A stretch of DNA of 64,000 nt from assembly GCF_030296015.1 (NCBI RefSeq), contig NZ_AP027368.1:2790001-2854000 (forward strand), in the 5' to 3' direction. Each line of letters begins with the position of its first letter. The first letter of the stretch is position 1. Both the position numbers and the translations under genes were made by a program. Shown piece after piece: positions 45,407 to 53,559 of the stretch. Source of the stretch: Ferrimonas sp. YFM. Its GTDB lineage: Bacteria; Pseudomonadota; Gammaproteobacteria; Enterobacterales; Shewanellaceae. Below the pieces are notes generated by a model. That model saw only the letters and a program-made list of their open reading frames with translations, was not told where the DNA came from and ran no database searches.

Positions 45407-45468
45407 TGGTCGACAGAGGGATTTAACCCGGCCGGCGCCCCGGTCCGACCCAAAGTGCGAAGCACTTT
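45407..45468 (-). repeat. tRNA-Pro 3' fragment F6 with hairpin
   Basis: As F5, with 3' end CTGTCGACCA. F5 and F6 share the same spacer (about 50 bases, TTTTTCTTAAAGTTATAGAA) and thus form a tandem duplicate. Confidence 0.82.
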
Positions 45469-45521
45469 CCAGGGTCGACAGCTACAGAAAGAAAAATCCG
45501 TTCTATAACTTTAAGAAAAAG

Positions 45522-45598
45522 TGGTCGGCCAGAGAGGATTTGAACCTCCGACCCCCGACACCCCATGACGGTGCGCTACCAGGCTGCGCTACTGGCCG
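45522..45598 (-). tRNA. tRNA-Pro(GGG), copy 3
   Basis: 77 bases identical to copies 1 and 2. It is the first gene of the array in the direction of transcription and has a clear promoter. Confidence 0.97.
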
Positions 45599-45611
45599 AC
45601 AACGAGGACGC

Positions 45612-45639
45612 ATGATACTCCCTCCCGGCAGATTTGCAA
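45612..45639 (-). promoter_or_regulatory. promoter of tRNA-Pro copy 3
   Basis: Minus strand: TTGCAA, 16-base spacer, TATCAT, with the same surrounding sequence as the copy 1 promoter, so the promoter-tRNA block was duplicated. Confidence 0.65.
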
Positions 45640-45770
45640 GGGCCTCAGAAGCAAATGGTCTATCTTTGCCCAGCCCTGTGCATCTCCGCTGCATTTCGCG
45701 CCAAATCCTGTTCACTATGTGACTAAATGTCTAAAAATTAACGATTTGAAAACTATCCCAGCGCAAACTT

Positions 45771-46880
45771 CTACAGTAAGAAGGTGTTGCTCAGCACCTT
45801 AAACAACTCAGTCCCCTGACGAACACTGGCCGACGCAAAGTGAAGCACAGGTATCACGGTTTCAGGCAGCGTCAGATCTCTGCTCTCCCGCTTTCCCGTC
45901 ATCAATGCATCGAAGTGCCAAATACGGGCCAACGGCTGCCCCGGATCAACCGGTTGCCCCAGGCTGGCCAGATATTCAATCTGACCACCACAGGGACTGT
46001 ACACCGCCCGATAATCCGCCAATTGGCAGGCATGCTGAGTTATCTTGGGCAGAGACAGTTCGAACTTAGGCAATACCCGCCGATGCTGCAGATAACGGGC
46101 TATCCCCAGGGCATCCCAGTATGCATCTTCGACATTAAGGTACTCCTGAGACCCCAGTTCCAGGGTAAAAGCATCCACCAGGACCGGCAGCTCCCTGCCC
46201 CTTTGAGCCATCGCCTCGGACAACTGCCACCAGGGACTGAAGCTGGCCTCATCCATGGCCCCGGCGAAGTCACTGGGAATCAGAATATTGAGTGGAATAT
46301 TAAACAGATGCGCCCGCTCCCGAGCGTACTCGGGCACATATAGGTGGCGTGCTGAGATAGGACCAGTATGCAGATCCAGAACGATATCTGCCTCCAGAGC
46401 CATTTTTTGCAGCCTCAATGCCAGGTGCTGGCCACTTTTCACCCCGAAAGGCGACGCCAGCTTGGTGTCAAGCTGAGCCTGAATCCCCTCTCGCATCGCC
46501 TGAGCAAGCTCCAGCTCACTGGCCTGGGTCATGGTCTGCGCCAGATGCTGCACCAGGCTGGGGTCAAAGTGATACTGACGGTTCCAGTTCTCTCCGCTTA
46601 CCGGGTCAAAGCGGCCAAGGGTAAACTCGCCACTCTTCTGATTGATTCCCAGAGGATTGGCCATGGGCACCAGCACCACATCCCCCAGGGGGGGATGCTT
46701 TTTGAAGACCTGAACGAGGTGGTGAATGACTGCATTTCCCTGAACCTCTGCTCCATGGACATTGGCCTGTATATAGGTACTGGGACCTGTCCCCTGCCCT
46801 GAAAACCGAATCACTGGCACCGTGATGTCTGTACCTGTCGCCTGTTGGCCAACAACCAGTGAGTGGGTGGTGACTGTCAT
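45771..46880 (-). CDS. succinylglutamate desuccinylase/aspartoacylase-family protein (M14)
   Basis: A 369-residue zinc carboxypeptidase-fold protein, without signal peptide. Zinc ligands are seen in ANVHGAEVQGN (His, Glu) and LDLHTG (His), and a C-terminal beta domain (YRAVYSPCGGQIEYLASLGQ) resembles that of AstE/aspartoacylase-like deacylases. It is too long for AstE (about 320-340) and lies alone, so the substrate (N-acyl amino acid or similar) is unknown. Confidence 0.82.
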   Translation of the reverse strand: MTVTTHSLVVGQQATGTDITVPVIRFSGQGTGPSTYIQANVHGAEVQGNAVIHHLVQVFKKHPPLGDVVLVPMANPLGINQKSGEFTLGRFDPVSGENWNRQYHFDPSLVQHLAQTMTQASELELAQAMREGIQAQLDTKLASPFGVKSGQHLALRLQKMALEADIVLDLHTGPISARHLYVPEYARERAHLFNIPLNILIPSDFAGAMDEASFSPWWQLSEAMAQRGRELPVLVDAFTLELGSQEYLNVEDAYWDALGIARYLQHRRVLPKFELSLPKITQHACQLADYRAVYSPCGGQIEYLASLGQPVDPGQPLARIWHFDALMTGKRESRDLTLPETVIPVLHFASASVRQGTELFKVLSNTFLL

Positions 46881-47022
46881 CGCCTGCTACCGTCTATGGG
46901 AAAAACCACCACACTAGGGCAGAGGCTGGTGAAAATCCAGAGCCAAAGGGGCCATTTGGGTTTGGCTGCCAAGCTGATACACTTGGTCACTGCGGTATTT
47001 ATTGATTAAGGACGGAGCGACC

Positions 47023-47547
47023 ATGTCGTTAGCGGACCAACTTTTAAAAGCAGGCCTGGCCGATAAGAAGTCGGTGCAGAAGGCCAAAAAAGAGAAGCAT
47101 AAACAGCGTAAAGCCAAGCAAGTTGTGACCGACGAGTCCAAGCAACTGGCAGAGCAACGCAAGCGTGAGCAGCAGGAACGCGACCGCGAGCTGAACCGTC
47201 AGAAACAGGAAGAGGCGCAGGCCAAAGCGATTCTGGCGCAGATCAAACAGCTGATCGACACCAGTAAGCAGGATCGCAGCAAGGGCGACATCGCTTACAA
47301 CTTCAGCCACGATGGCAAGATCACCAAGGTTTACGTGACCAAGGCTCAGCAGCAACAGTTGATTGCCGGCCAACTGGGCATTGTCATCCAGGAGGAGAGC
47401 TATGAGCTGGTGCCCTCCAAGGTGGTCGAGAAGATTGAGCAGCGTGACCCCGCCATGGTGATTCCTCTGGCCAAGAGCGAAGAGAGCGCTCCTGCCGAGG
47501 ACGATCCTTACGCCGATTACCAGATCCCGGACGATCTGATGTGGTAA
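47023..47547 (+). CDS. yaiL: YaiL/DUF2058 family protein
   Basis: A 174-residue protein with MSLADQLLKAGLADKKSVQK and a highly charged, Lys/Arg/Gln-rich central helix, then a folded C-terminal part (YNFSHDGKITKVYVTKAQQQ). The family is annotated as nucleoprotein or polynucleotide-associated enzyme, but its function is unproven. ATG 47023 has GGAG five bases upstream; the in-frame TTG 47002 is not needed. It ends at a good terminator. Confidence 0.92.
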   Translation: MSLADQLLKAGLADKKSVQKAKKEKHKQRKAKQVVTDESKQLAEQRKREQQERDRELNRQKQEEAQAKAILAQIKQLIDTSKQDRSKGDIAYNFSHDGKITKVYVTKAQQQQLIAGQLGIVIQEESYELVPSKVVEKIEQRDPAMVIPLAKSEESAPAEDDPYADYQIPDDLMW

Positions 47548-47569
47548 TCAGCACCACAGTGCATCACCG

Positions 47570-47600
47570 AAAGGCCGACCCAGACGTCGGCCTTTTCTTT
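47570..47600 (+). terminator. terminator of yaiL
   Basis: AAAGGCCGAC, CCAGAC loop, GTCGGCCTTTTCTTT. Confidence 0.85.
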
Positions 47601-47742
47601 GCCTGAATCAAGGGCACCTTTCATTTCCCTAAAAGACTTTCTAACTCATATTCAATGTGTTAGGTAAGAGCAACTCGCGACCAAACCCCGCATTTTCTTT
47701 GACATAGATCACACAACATATCTTTGACGGTGCAACGGAAAA

Positions 47743-47770
47743 TTGACGGTGATAGATTGCGCCAAATAAT
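47743..47770 (+). promoter_or_regulatory. promoter of the diguanylate cyclase gene
   Basis: TTGACG at 47743-47748 with AATAAT at 47765-47770 (16-base spacer), or TAATAT at 47767-47772 (18). It lies just before the GTG start chosen for the gene. Confidence 0.5.
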
Positions 47771-47792
47771 ATTCGCCAATGGATTTGGGTGG

Positions 47793-49571
47793 GTGAACAG
47801 GAAGCGGGGCCAGAGTCTTGTAGCTCTTATCGTCCTTATACTCCTGCCGTTTTTGGTTCAGGCCAGATCGGTGGAGATGCAAGTCTTCTATTTCGAGGAC
47901 AGCGGCAGCGACCTCGCGGTTTACGACATCGCCCGAATGAACCCCGCTCAATGGCAGCTCCTGCCGGATGACACCGCTCGCTTCGGCATCTCCAACTCCA
48001 CCTACTGGTTGAAGGTGGTGGTCACCAATCAATCGGAACACACCCGTGGCAGGCTGCTTGAGTTCAGTTCCACCACTCAGGACTACATCGAAGTCTACTC
48101 CGAGCTCGCAGGCCACCACAGGATGGGGGATCGAATCCCTTTCGATGAGCGCCCGCTGCAGAGCATCACGCCGACTATTGAGCTGACCCTGCCGCCACTG
48201 TCACGCACCGATGTCTGGGTCAAGCTGAGCACAGAAGGCGGCTTCTTCGAACTGCTTCCGGTCAAGCTGCACACCAAAGAGGAATGGGCCCAACACCAGC
48301 TGGAACGTAACTTCCTGTTTGGGATGTTCTTCGGCTCACTGGCAATCATGCTGGTGTATGGACTGACCCTGTCCCTGGTGCTGAAAAACACCAACTTCAT
48401 CGCCTATAGCGCCTATCTGTTTACGGCGTTGCTGTGCACCTTCTTCTATTACGGCTTCGGTTTCCGCTGGTTGTGGCCGGAGTGGCCCACACTCAACTTC
48501 TGGGCCCTGCAGATAAGCTATGCAGCGCTGATTCTGGCTTCGTCGCTGTTTGCCGAGCGCTTCCTCAATATTCGCCAGCATTTCCCGGTACTGAGACGGG
48601 TTTTGCAGCTGCTGATCGGCCTGATGCTGGTCTCTCTGGCTCTGACGCTGGCTGGCGTGCACCTGGCCACCATGGCGATGCTGATTCCGCTGTCGATGAT
48701 GATTCTGGCCCTACTGAGCGGCTGCGCCGTGGTCACCGCCTGGCGACTGCCGGGTTGGACCAACCTGCTGTTCCTGTTGGCCTGGCCCTGCCTGCTGATC
48801 TGCATCGGCCTGAGCTTTGCTAACGCTCTTGGCTGGGTACCCATCTCCCTGGACACCAAATACCTGCTCAGCGGCCTGTTTACCGTAGAGATGCAACTTT
48901 TGGGGATTCTGATCTCAAAACAGTTCTACCAGCTCAGAAATGATCTGGTCAGCGCCCGCAGCGACTCCTCCAGACAGATGAATCTGGAGGTGATGGCCAG
49001 AAACAAAGAGCTGGAAGTGCTGAATCAGAAGCTCAAGGAGCAGGCCTACTGCGACGCCATGACCGGGCTGAAGAACCGCCGCAGCTTCCGCTATGCCCTG
49101 GATAAACTTGAGATTGAGGTCAGCGGCCAGACGCGCGCCCTGGTGCTGATCGATCTGGACCACTTTAAATCGATCAACGACAGATTTGGTCATCAGGTGG
49201 GTGACCGTGCCCTGAAACACGCCGCCAAGATCATCGACCAATCGGTGTCCCTGGTCCACGGCCAGTGCTTCCGGGTGGGCGGAGAGGAGTTTGCTGCCAT
49301 GCTGACGGCGCCGGACCAGCCAGGTCTGGTGGCCCAGTGCGAGATGATTCGCCACAAGCTGGCCCAGACGCCGATGCCGCTGGAATCAGGCAGCCTGCAC
49401 ATCACCGCCTCCATCGGCATCAAGACTGTCGACCCGGGACAATTTGAGTCCTCCAGGCAGATCTACCAACAGGCTGATGCCGCCCTTTACCAGGCCAAGA
49501 GACAGGGCAGAAACCGGGTCTGCGAAGCTGGCCTGAGCAACAACTTCGCCGAGTCCCCGGTTCCCGCCTAA
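47793..49571 (+). CDS. 7TM-DISM sensor diguanylate cyclase
   Basis: About 592 residues: signal peptide, 7TMR-DISMED2 periplasmic domain (about 25-155), seven-helix 7TM-DISM membrane domain (about 170-375), short coiled coil and GGDEF domain. The active site is intact: DLDHFKSINDRFGHQVGD and RVGGEEF. It should make cyclic di-GMP; there is no clear inhibitory RxxD site. The frame opens with TTG 47724, but this lies at or before the likely promoter; GTG 47793 directly starts the signal peptide (VNRKRGQSLVALIVLILLPF). Confidence 0.9.
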   Translation: MNRKRGQSLVALIVLILLPFLVQARSVEMQVFYFEDSGSDLAVYDIARMNPAQWQLLPDDTARFGISNSTYWLKVVVTNQSEHTRGRLLEFSSTTQDYIEVYSELAGHHRMGDRIPFDERPLQSITPTIELTLPPLSRTDVWVKLSTEGGFFELLPVKLHTKEEWAQHQLERNFLFGMFFGSLAIMLVYGLTLSLVLKNTNFIAYSAYLFTALLCTFFYYGFGFRWLWPEWPTLNFWALQISYAALILASSLFAERFLNIRQHFPVLRRVLQLLIGLMLVSLALTLAGVHLATMAMLIPLSMMILALLSGCAVVTAWRLPGWTNLLFLLAWPCLLICIGLSFANALGWVPISLDTKYLLSGLFTVEMQLLGILISKQFYQLRNDLVSARSDSSRQMNLEVMARNKELEVLNQKLKEQAYCDAMTGLKNRRSFRYALDKLEIEVSGQTRALVLIDLDHFKSINDRFGHQVGDRALKHAAKIIDQSVSLVHGQCFRVGGEEFAAMLTAPDQPGLVAQCEMIRHKLAQTPMPLESGSLHITASIGIKTVDPGQFESSRQIYQQADAALYQAKRQGRNRVCEAGLSNNFAESPVPA

Positions 49572-49584
49572 ACCCAGAACCAAA

Positions 49585-49606
49585 CAGGGCCCCTTTCGGG
49601 ACCCTG
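49585..49606. terminator. hairpin between the cyclase gene and rlmJ
   Basis: CAGGG-CCC and GGG-CCCTG arms with one mismatch, between convergent genes. No T-tract. Confidence 0.4.
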
Positions 49607-49612
49607 ACAATT

Positions 49613-50452
49613 CTACTCCGGCACTATCCAGCGCAAACGGAAGTTGGCCATCTCATCCTGAGCCAGTTTATCCCTGAGCCAGGGCAGCGCCTTTTGCATC
49701 TGCTGTTCCAGGGTCCAGGGCGGGTTGATGACGATCATCCCGGAGCCGGTCATTCCATGCTCGCGGGTGTCTTCGGTGACATTCAGCTCAATCTGCAAGA
49801 TCTTACGAATGCCGGTGGACTCCAGGGCACGCTCCAGGCGATTGATCTCCTGTCGGCTCACCACGGGGTACCAGATGGCATAGGTGCCGGTGGCCCAGCG
49901 CTGAACCCCCTCTTTGACTCCCTTAACCAGATCCTTGTACTCCCCTCTAAGCTCATATGGGGGATCGATCAACACCACACCACGGCGCTCTTTCGGGGGC
50001 AAAGAGGCTTTCAGGCGAGCGTAGCCATCCTCCTGGTACACCTTCACCTGACGGTCGCGGGCAAACTCCTGCTTCAGGCGAGGGAAGTCTGTCGGATGCA
50101 ACTCGGTCAGAACCATACGGTCCTGTTCACGAATCAATGCCCGAGTCAGCAGCGGGCTGCCAGGATAGTAGCGCAGGTTGCCACTGGGGTTGAGTGCCTT
50201 TACTGCCTTCAGATAGGGGTGGAGCTCTTCCGGGCAGTCCTCTCCCCAGAGCCGGGCGACGCCATCCACGTACTCGCCGGTTTTCTCGGCGTGTTCAGAG
50301 GTCAGATCGTAACGCCCGGCACCGGAATGGGTATCGTGGGCAACAAAGGGCTTATCCTTGCGTTTCAGCGACTCAAGAATCAGCGCCTGAACCGCGTGTT
50401 TCAGCACGTCAGCATGATTGCCGGCGTGAAAGCTATGGCGATAGCTCAGCAT
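49613..50452 (-). CDS. rlmJ: 23S rRNA m6A2030 methyltransferase
   Basis: RlmJ N6-methylates A2030 of 23S rRNA. The 279-residue protein has the typical start (MLSYRHSFHAGNHADVLKH), the motif DTHSGAGRYDL (SAM site) and catalytic VVLIDPPYELRGEY (DPPY). It closely fits E. coli RlmJ. Monocistronic. Confidence 0.95.
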   Translation of the reverse strand: MLSYRHSFHAGNHADVLKHAVQALILESLKRKDKPFVAHDTHSGAGRYDLTSEHAEKTGEYVDGVARLWGEDCPEELHPYLKAVKALNPSGNLRYYPGSPLLTRALIREQDRMVLTELHPTDFPRLKQEFARDRQVKVYQEDGYARLKASLPPKERRGVVLIDPPYELRGEYKDLVKGVKEGVQRWATGTYAIWYPVVSRQEINRLERALESTGIRKILQIELNVTEDTREHGMTGSGMIVINPPWTLEQQMQKALPWLRDKLAQDEMANFRLRWIVPE

Positions 50453-50622
50453 GGTGTAAAAGGCTCATATAATTTGCAATCGGCGCAGTATATCAACTTG
50501 CCCGGCACTCAGGGACACAAATGTGCACCAACTTAGACCAGATTGTCGCAGGCTGATTATACTTTACTCCACGGCTTTTCATTGCCCGTCTGAAAAGACG
50601 CCTGCGCAACCGGGAGAGGATC

Positions 50623-51174
50623 ATGACCAGACATCTGTACCTCGCCAACAGCCTGTGGGAACTGGGTCAGATAGAGACCCAACTTGAACGACAGGGCCTG
50701 AGCCCCGCCCAGATCCATGTGGTCAGCGACAAGGGCTCTCTGGCAACACGCTTTCATCTGCAAAATGGCAGTTCACTGCTGTTCCTGGAACTGGCCCACT
50801 CCACCCTGCAAGGCGCCAAAATCGGTGCCCAACTTGCCCTGATCTGCCTAGCACTGGCCAGCCTGTTCGACGTGGGCAACAGTGCCTATGGCTGGAGCCC
50901 CTTTCTGCTTTTTGCCGGGATCCTGCTGGGATTCTGTATCTGGGAGGGCGGCCTGATTGGCATCAGTACCCCCCATGAGATAAGGCAGCGATACCACAGC
51001 TCCATCGAACGAGGTCAACACCTGATGCTGGTGGACGTTGATACCACCCAGGAAGCCGATCTCTCTCAGGTCCTGTCCAAACACCCGATGGTGCTGGATG
51101 TGGGGCACGAGCAGGGAGTCGAGTCCGGTGCGGTGCGAATTCAGCATTGGTGGCTGAAACACCCACTCTGGTAA
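50623..51174 (+). CDS. hypothetical membrane protein, 183 aa
   Basis: Two transmembrane segments (about 68-88 and 93-113) separate an N-terminal soluble part (HLYLANSLWELGQIETQLERQG, suggesting a small alpha/beta domain) from a C-terminal one (HLMLVDVDTTQEADLSQVLSKHPMV). The layout is like stress-linked DUF1269/YflT-type proteins with a ferredoxin-like domain split by a hairpin, but I could not confirm a family. GAGAGGATC precedes ATG 50623. Confidence 0.7.
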   Translation: MTRHLYLANSLWELGQIETQLERQGLSPAQIHVVSDKGSLATRFHLQNGSSLLFLELAHSTLQGAKIGAQLALICLALASLFDVGNSAYGWSPFLLFAGILLGFCIWEGGLIGISTPHEIRQRYHSSIERGQHLMLVDVDTTQEADLSQVLSKHPMVLDVGHEQGVESGAVRIQHWWLKHPLW

Positions 51175-51275
51175 ACGTAATCTGTTGACGCACGAGGATT
51201 CCGCCAGGCTCTCCTGGCACTTAGATAGGGGCAGGAGTAGACTCCCGGAACCCTGCCCCTGTTTTCGAGATCACC

Positions 51276-51905
51276 ATGAACAACTATTTCGACTCGCCCT
51301 TTTCTGGCTCGCCCATTAGTGACCAGATCACCAATCCCAATATTATCGCCGGCAAGCACAGCTACTACTCCGGTTACTACCACAATCACAGCTTCGATGA
51401 CTGCGCCCGCTACCTGGCGCCGGATCGCACCGATGTGGATAAACTGATCATCGGCAGCTACTGCTCCATCGGCTCAGGGGCGGTCTTTATGATGGCGGGC
51501 AATCAGGGACACCGCAGTGACTGGGCAGCGACCTTCCCTTTTTTCTACCAGGATAATCCCGCCTTTGGAGGCGCCGCCGACGGTTTCGCTACCTCCGGCG
51601 ATACGGTGCTTGGCCACGATGTCTGGGTGGGGAGCGAGGCGATGATCATGCCCGGGGTCCAGATAGGCAACGGTGCTATCATTGCCAGCCGTGCCCTGGT
51701 GACCAAGGATGTGGCGCCCTATGCGGTCGTCGGCGGCAATCCGGCCAGGGTGCTGAAGATGCGCTTCGATGAGCAGCAGATCGCCTGGCTGCAGCAGATG
51801 TGCTGGTGGCAGTGGGATGAGGCCGTATTGGCCGAAGCGATGCCGCTGCTATGCAGCAGCAACATCGAAGGCCTCTATCGGTTCTGGCAGGCGAGGATTC
51901 GCTAA
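51276..51905 (+). CDS. CatB-like (xenobiotic) O-acetyltransferase
   Basis: A 209-residue left-handed beta-helix acetyltransferase with hexapeptide repeats ([59 protein letters not shown]) and the catalytic histidine in [10 protein letters not shown]. It fits the type B chloramphenicol/streptogramin acetyltransferase family; chromosomal members do not always confer resistance, so the substrate is open. The first ATG has no strong ribosome site. Confidence 0.88.
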   Translation: MNNYFDSPFSGSPISDQITNPNIIAGKHSYYSGYYHNHSFDDCARYLAPDRTDVDKLIIGSYCSIGSGAVFMMAGNQGHRSDWAATFPFFYQDNPAFGGAADGFATSGDTVLGHDVWVGSEAMIMPGVQIGNGAIIASRALVTKDVAPYAVVGGNPARVLKMRFDEQQIAWLQQMCWWQWDEAVLAEAMPLLCSSNIEGLYRFWQARIR

Positions 51906-51918
51906 CTCTTGAGTTTGG

Positions 51919-52245
51919 CTATTCCCCGGTGACAAAGTGGGTCAGGCGCAGAAGCTGGGTATAGTCTGACTCCATGACCATTAGCGCCACCAACACCAGC
52001 AGAGCCAGGGGCGGTAACAAAATGGCGTAGATCAGTGCCAACCGCTCCCAGATCATGTGCATGAACACCGCCACAATCAGCCCCGCCTTGAGCAACATGA
52101 ACAGGATGATCAGCGTCCAGCGCACCATCCCTTCCAGCCCGGCGTAGTCCACCATGTAGCTCAGGGCACTCAGTACAAACAACAACCCCCAGATCTTGAA
52201 GTAGAGCCCTATGGGGTGCTGTTGTCCTCCGTCACTCGTGTGCAT
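51919..52245 (-). CDS. cytochrome c oxidase subunit IV-like protein
   Basis: A 108-residue protein with three membrane helices (WGLLFVLSALSYMVDY; TLIILFMLLKAGLIVAVFMH; LIYAILLPPLALLVLVALMV), the prokaryotic COX4 type. It assists assembly or stability of the oxidase. ATG 52245 with AGGAGG four bases upstream is clearly better than the longer frame to 52311. Last gene of the oxidase operon. Confidence 0.87.
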   Translation of the reverse strand: MHTSDGGQQHPIGLYFKIWGLLFVLSALSYMVDYAGLEGMVRWTLIILFMLLKAGLIVAVFMHMIWERLALIYAILLPPLALLVLVALMVMESDYTQLLRLTHFVTGE

Positions 52246-52253
52246 ACTCCCTC

Positions 52254-52901
52254 CTACCACAGATAGAAGAAGGCGAAGATGAAGACCCAAACCAGGTCCA
52301 CGAAGTGCCAATAGAGACCCGTGGTCTCCACAATGCCGTAATCACCGCTGGCCTCGTAATCGCCTCTGCGCACCTTGTTGGCCACCACCAACAGCAGGAT
52401 GACGCCAATGGAGACGTGCAGACCATGAAAGCCGGTGATCATGAAAAACGCCGCCCCAAACTGAGAGGCCCCCATGGGGTTGCCCCAGGGACGGACACCG
52501 TCCTCAATCAACTTGCTCCACTCAAATGCCTGCATCCCCACGAAGCTGGCTCCCAGCACCGCCGTCGCCAGCATCAGGGCCGCCGCCACCTTGCGGTTTT
52601 TGCGATAACCAAAGTTCACCGCCATGGCCATGGTGCCGCTGGAGGTGATCAGGATGAAGGTCATGATGGCGATGAGCAGCAGGGGCACGGTCACGCCGCC
52701 TACGGTCAGGGCAAACACCTCGGAAGGGATGGGCCAGGGCACAGTGGTGGACATCCGCGCCACCATGTAGCCCACCAGGAATGACCCGAAGACGAAGGTG
52801 TCGCTGAGCAGGAAGATCCACATCATCGCCTTGCCCCAGGAGATCTGGAAGGTGCGCCGGTCTCCGGACCAGTCACTGACAAACTGTTGCAGAGCGTTCA
52901 T
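52254..52901 (-). CDS. cytochrome c oxidase subunit III
   Basis: A 215-residue membrane protein with five helices and the subunit III markers FLLSDTFVFGSFLVGYM, GMQAFEWSKLI, ITGFHGLHVSIGV and LYWHFVDLVWVFIFAFFYLW. It supports proton uptake and stability of subunit I. Start ATG 52901 has GGAGG five bases upstream; the frame is open to 52985 over the previous gene. The gene starts 1 base after the preceding stop. Confidence 0.92.
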   Translation of the reverse strand: MNALQQFVSDWSGDRRTFQISWGKAMMWIFLLSDTFVFGSFLVGYMVARMSTTVPWPIPSEVFALTVGGVTVPLLLIAIMTFILITSSGTMAMAVNFGYRKNRKVAAALMLATAVLGASFVGMQAFEWSKLIEDGVRPWGNPMGASQFGAAFFMITGFHGLHVSIGVILLLVVANKVRRGDYEASGDYGIVETTGLYWHFVDLVWVFIFAFFYLW

Positions 52902-52902
52902 C

Positions 52903-53559
52903 TTAGCCTCCAGTATCAATGCCGCATAATGCTGCCAACAACTTGTAGGTTGCCGGCGGCCGGCTGATGAGGGCAAACAGCACACACCAGAGCAGGAACA
53001 GATAGTGCCAGTAGCGGGTCAGCAGCCGCAGGCGCGCCAAGCCAGTGTCCCGCCACAGCTCAGGTAGGATAAAACTCACCACCAGCAGTGCAGCCACCAG
53101 GTGCACGGCGTGAAGGCCGGTCAACAGGAAATAGAACCCCGCCGCCGGACCGCTCTGCAGACCAAAGCCACGCTCGGCGAAGGCCTGCCATACCGACCAC
53201 TGCCCCACCAGAAACACCAGGGCCAGGGAGAGGGCTGCGGCCATGGCCAGCATGCCGCCGCCTTCGCGCCGCTGCAGGCAGGCCAGTTGCATCACCAGGG
53301 AGGAACACAGCAGCACCAGGGTGTTTATCCATAAAGGCGTCAGGTCGAACAGGGGCTGCCAGGGCTGCTCGGTCAGAGGCTGCCAGTCTGGAGACTGGGA
53401 GCGCATGATGGCGGAGAGCATAAAGAGCACAAACAGCGAGGTGATCACCGCCAGGCCCACCCACAGGCCGACGGAACCGGCATCCCTGCCCGTGCCAGCT
53501 TCAGGCAGGTAACCGGAGTCCTGCCAGGGCTTTTGCATTAGGGTATCGAGCAGTTTCAT
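52903..53559 (-). CDS. second subunit III-like oxidase protein
   Basis: A 218-residue membrane protein related to subunit III but more divergent (FYFLLTGLHAVHLVAALLVV; TRYWHYLFLLWCVLFALI). A pair of subunit III-like genes is the mark of coxMNOP-type operons. It overlaps the end of the subunit I gene by 4 bases (ATGA). Confidence 0.87.
   Translation of the reverse strand: MKLLDTLMQKPWQDSGYLPEAGTGRDAGSVGLWVGLAVITSLFVLFMLSAIMRSQSPDWQPLTEQPWQPLFDLTPLWINTLVLLCSSLVMQLACLQRREGGGMLAMAAALSLALVFLVGQWSVWQAFAERGFGLQSGPAAGFYFLLTGLHAVHLVAALLVVSFILPELWRDTGLARLRLLTRYWHYLFLLWCVLFALISRPPATYKLLAALCGIDTGG

Noticed and set aside
42822..45598. CRISPR array
   Set aside because: The repeats are tRNA genes and tRNA fragments of unequal length with terminators; spacers are not unique uniform sequences and no cas gene is present.
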